In this document: positions 5,653-6,453 of the stretch, in pieces | Position numbering within the stretch: position 1 is the first letter of the stretch | Layout of the letters: every line of letters begins with the position of its first letter | DNA from: Syntrophomonadaceae bacterium | GTDB lineage: Bacteria; Bacillota_D; Dethiobacteria; DTU022 | Reading direction: 5' to 3' | DNA: 6,453 nucleotides | Assembly (NCBI GenBank): GCA_003562605.1 | Contig: PWUG01000040.1 | Coordinates: 1 to 6,453, forward strand | Position numbers and translations under genes: made by a program | Notes under the pieces: generated by a model | What the model saw: the letters and a program-made list of their open reading frames with translations, nothing else | Database searches by the model: none | Told to the model about the DNA's origin: nothing

Positions 5653-5910
5653 ATGAAGTTCCGTGGACGCCTGGCCCTGGTTTGCCTGATCGTATTGATT
5701 ATGTTTATTTTACACAATAGTTTTTGGCTCTGGGATCTCGATGCCAGGATACCGTTGCTTTTCGGTTTTATGCCTTTTGCTTTTTCTTTTTATGTCGGCT
5801 ACACAGTGCTGGCTTTGATAGCGATGAAGCTAATTGTTACACTGGCCTGGCCTGATCCACCTGCAGAAGCAATCGAGTTAATCAAAGAGAGGGAGCCCTC
5901 TGACCGATGA
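5653..5910 (+). CDS. Small DUF3311-type membrane protein paired with a symporter
   Basis: An 85-residue protein with a basic N terminus (MKFRGR), a first membrane helix at about 7-22, a short loop with WLWDLDARIP (25-34) and one or two further hydrophobic stretches (35-66), then a charged tail. Size, the arrangement around the short loop, and the position directly before an SSS-family symporter match DUF3311 proteins, which accompany sodium:solute symporters in many bacteria and are thought to be accessory subunits of monocarboxylate-type permeases. Its stop overlaps the symporter start as ATGA, which implies coupled translation and equal output. The start at 5653 is chosen for its GGAGGG site. 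The family assignment comes from pattern and context, so it is good but not certain; the molecular role is unknown. Confidence 0.75.
   Translation: MKFRGRLALVCLIVLIMFILHNSFWLWDLDARIPLLFGFMPFAFSFYVGYTVLALIAMKLIVTLAWPDPPAEAIELIKEREPSDR
5888..5901 (+). promoter_or_regulatory. Hairpin covering the symporter ribosome binding site
   Basis: AGAGGG (5888-5893) and CCCTCT (5896-5901) are inverted copies with only two bases between. In RNA the likely form is AGAGG paired with CCTCT over the loop GAGC. The GAGGGAG in it is the only ribosome binding site for the symporter ATG at 5907, so the stem would hide it until ribosomes finishing the DUF3311 gene open it. Confidence 0.5.
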
Positions 5911-6453
5911 CCAGCATCCTTGGGGTTGGAATACTGTTAACTTACGTTTGTGTTTTGATCCTGCTCGGTGCATACGGTGCACGGGTAGGTTTAAAAACCC
6001 GGGAGGATTACTTCCTTGCCGGGCGGGGCCTCGGCAGTATTGCAATATTTATGGCTTTATTTGCCAGTAATATTACCGCTTTTACCATTATAGGCCATGC
6101 CGGGTTTGCCTACGAAGTCGGCTACGGCGCTTATGGTTATGTTATTGGTTGGAGCATTTTTATAACTCCTTTTACTTTTTACCTGGTCGGTTACCGCTCC
6201 TGGCTTCTTGGCAGGCGTTACGGTTACGCTACTCAACCCCAGGTGTTCGGTGGTATCTTTAACAGCAAAATGATTGCTCTGCTTTTCCTGGTTTTACTTC
6301 TTTACTACACTTTGCCTTACCTTGTTGTCAGCGTCATCGGAGGCAGCCTTGCTTTTACTACCATTACAGATGGTGTAGTTCCATACTGGTTGTCATCGAT
6401 AATTATTATCAGCGTGTCTTTAATTTACACTTTGCCCGCCGGCATGAGGGGCA
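5907..6453 (+). CDS. Sodium:solute symporter (SSS family), 5' part
   Basis: The frame starts at the ATG in the ATGA overlap and is open to the window edge, giving 182 residues of a protein that is usually about 450-550. It begins with a hydrophobic helix (about 3-22), followed by the family's characteristic TREDYFLAGRGLG block (31-43). A second helix follows, with SNITAFTIIGHAGFAYEVG (54-72), where SSS proteins place residues around the sodium and substrate sites. Further helices lie near 75-98, 120-145 and 158-177. With the preceding DUF3311 protein it resembles monocarboxylate or amino-acid uptake permeases (MctP/PanF/PutP group). The substrate cannot be told from this part. The 3' end lies outside the window. 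Confidence 0.88.
   Translation, partial: MTSILGVGILLTYVCVLILLGAYGARVGLKTREDYFLAGRGLGSIAIFMALFASNITAFTIIGHAGFAYEVGYGAYGYVIGWSIFITPFTFYLVGYRSWLLGRRYGYATQPQVFGGIFNSKMIALLFLVLLLYYTLPYLVVSVIGGSLAFTTITDGVVPYWLSSIIIISVSLIYTLPAGMRG

Overview
The window looks like chromosomal DNA of an anaerobic, low-to-mid GC Firmicute, probably of the Clostridia. This is inferred from strong AGGAGG-type ribosome binding sites, two TTG starts, the Firmicutes-style ecfA1-ecfA2-ecfT order, a group III-like phosphofructokinase and a lipoprotein signal peptide. No RNA gene, insertion sequence, CRISPR array or phage gene was seen.

Layout. (1) 48-1640, plus strand: one uninterrupted frame joins a complete RNase HI to a complete 6-phosphofructokinase, two enzymes with no obvious shared pathway. 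(2) 1641-1723: a short convergent gap with a bulged hairpin. (3) 1724-4812, minus strand, read right to left: an ECF (energy-coupling factor) vitamin-type importer with S component, EcfA1, EcfA2 and EcfT, tightly packed or overlapping. (4) 4813-5006: a divergent intergenic region with a likely promoter for the rightward gene. (5) 5007-5423, plus: a small acidic lipoprotein of unknown function. (6) 5424-5652: a gap with nested inverted repeats and a good intrinsic terminator. (7) 5653-6453, plus: a small DUF3311-type membrane protein overlapping by ATGA the start of a sodium:solute symporter that runs off the window.

How the genes work together. The four ECF genes should form one membrane complex: the S protein binds the substrate, EcfT transmits motion, and the EcfA1/EcfA2 pair uses ATP. 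The DUF3311 protein and the symporter form a conserved kind of pair and probably make one sodium-coupled uptake system. The fusion enzyme stands alone here.

Most notable points: the RNase HI-PFK fusion has the expected catalytic residues in both halves. In the ECF ATPases, three departures from consensus (EcfA2 Walker B Glu to Asp, EcfA2 H-loop His to Asn, EcfA1 LSGGQ to LSEGQ) all fall in the same composite ATP site, which predicts an asymmetric importer with one degenerate site. The leader ahead of the DUF3311/symporter pair may be an attenuator, but it matches no riboswitch class that I recognise.
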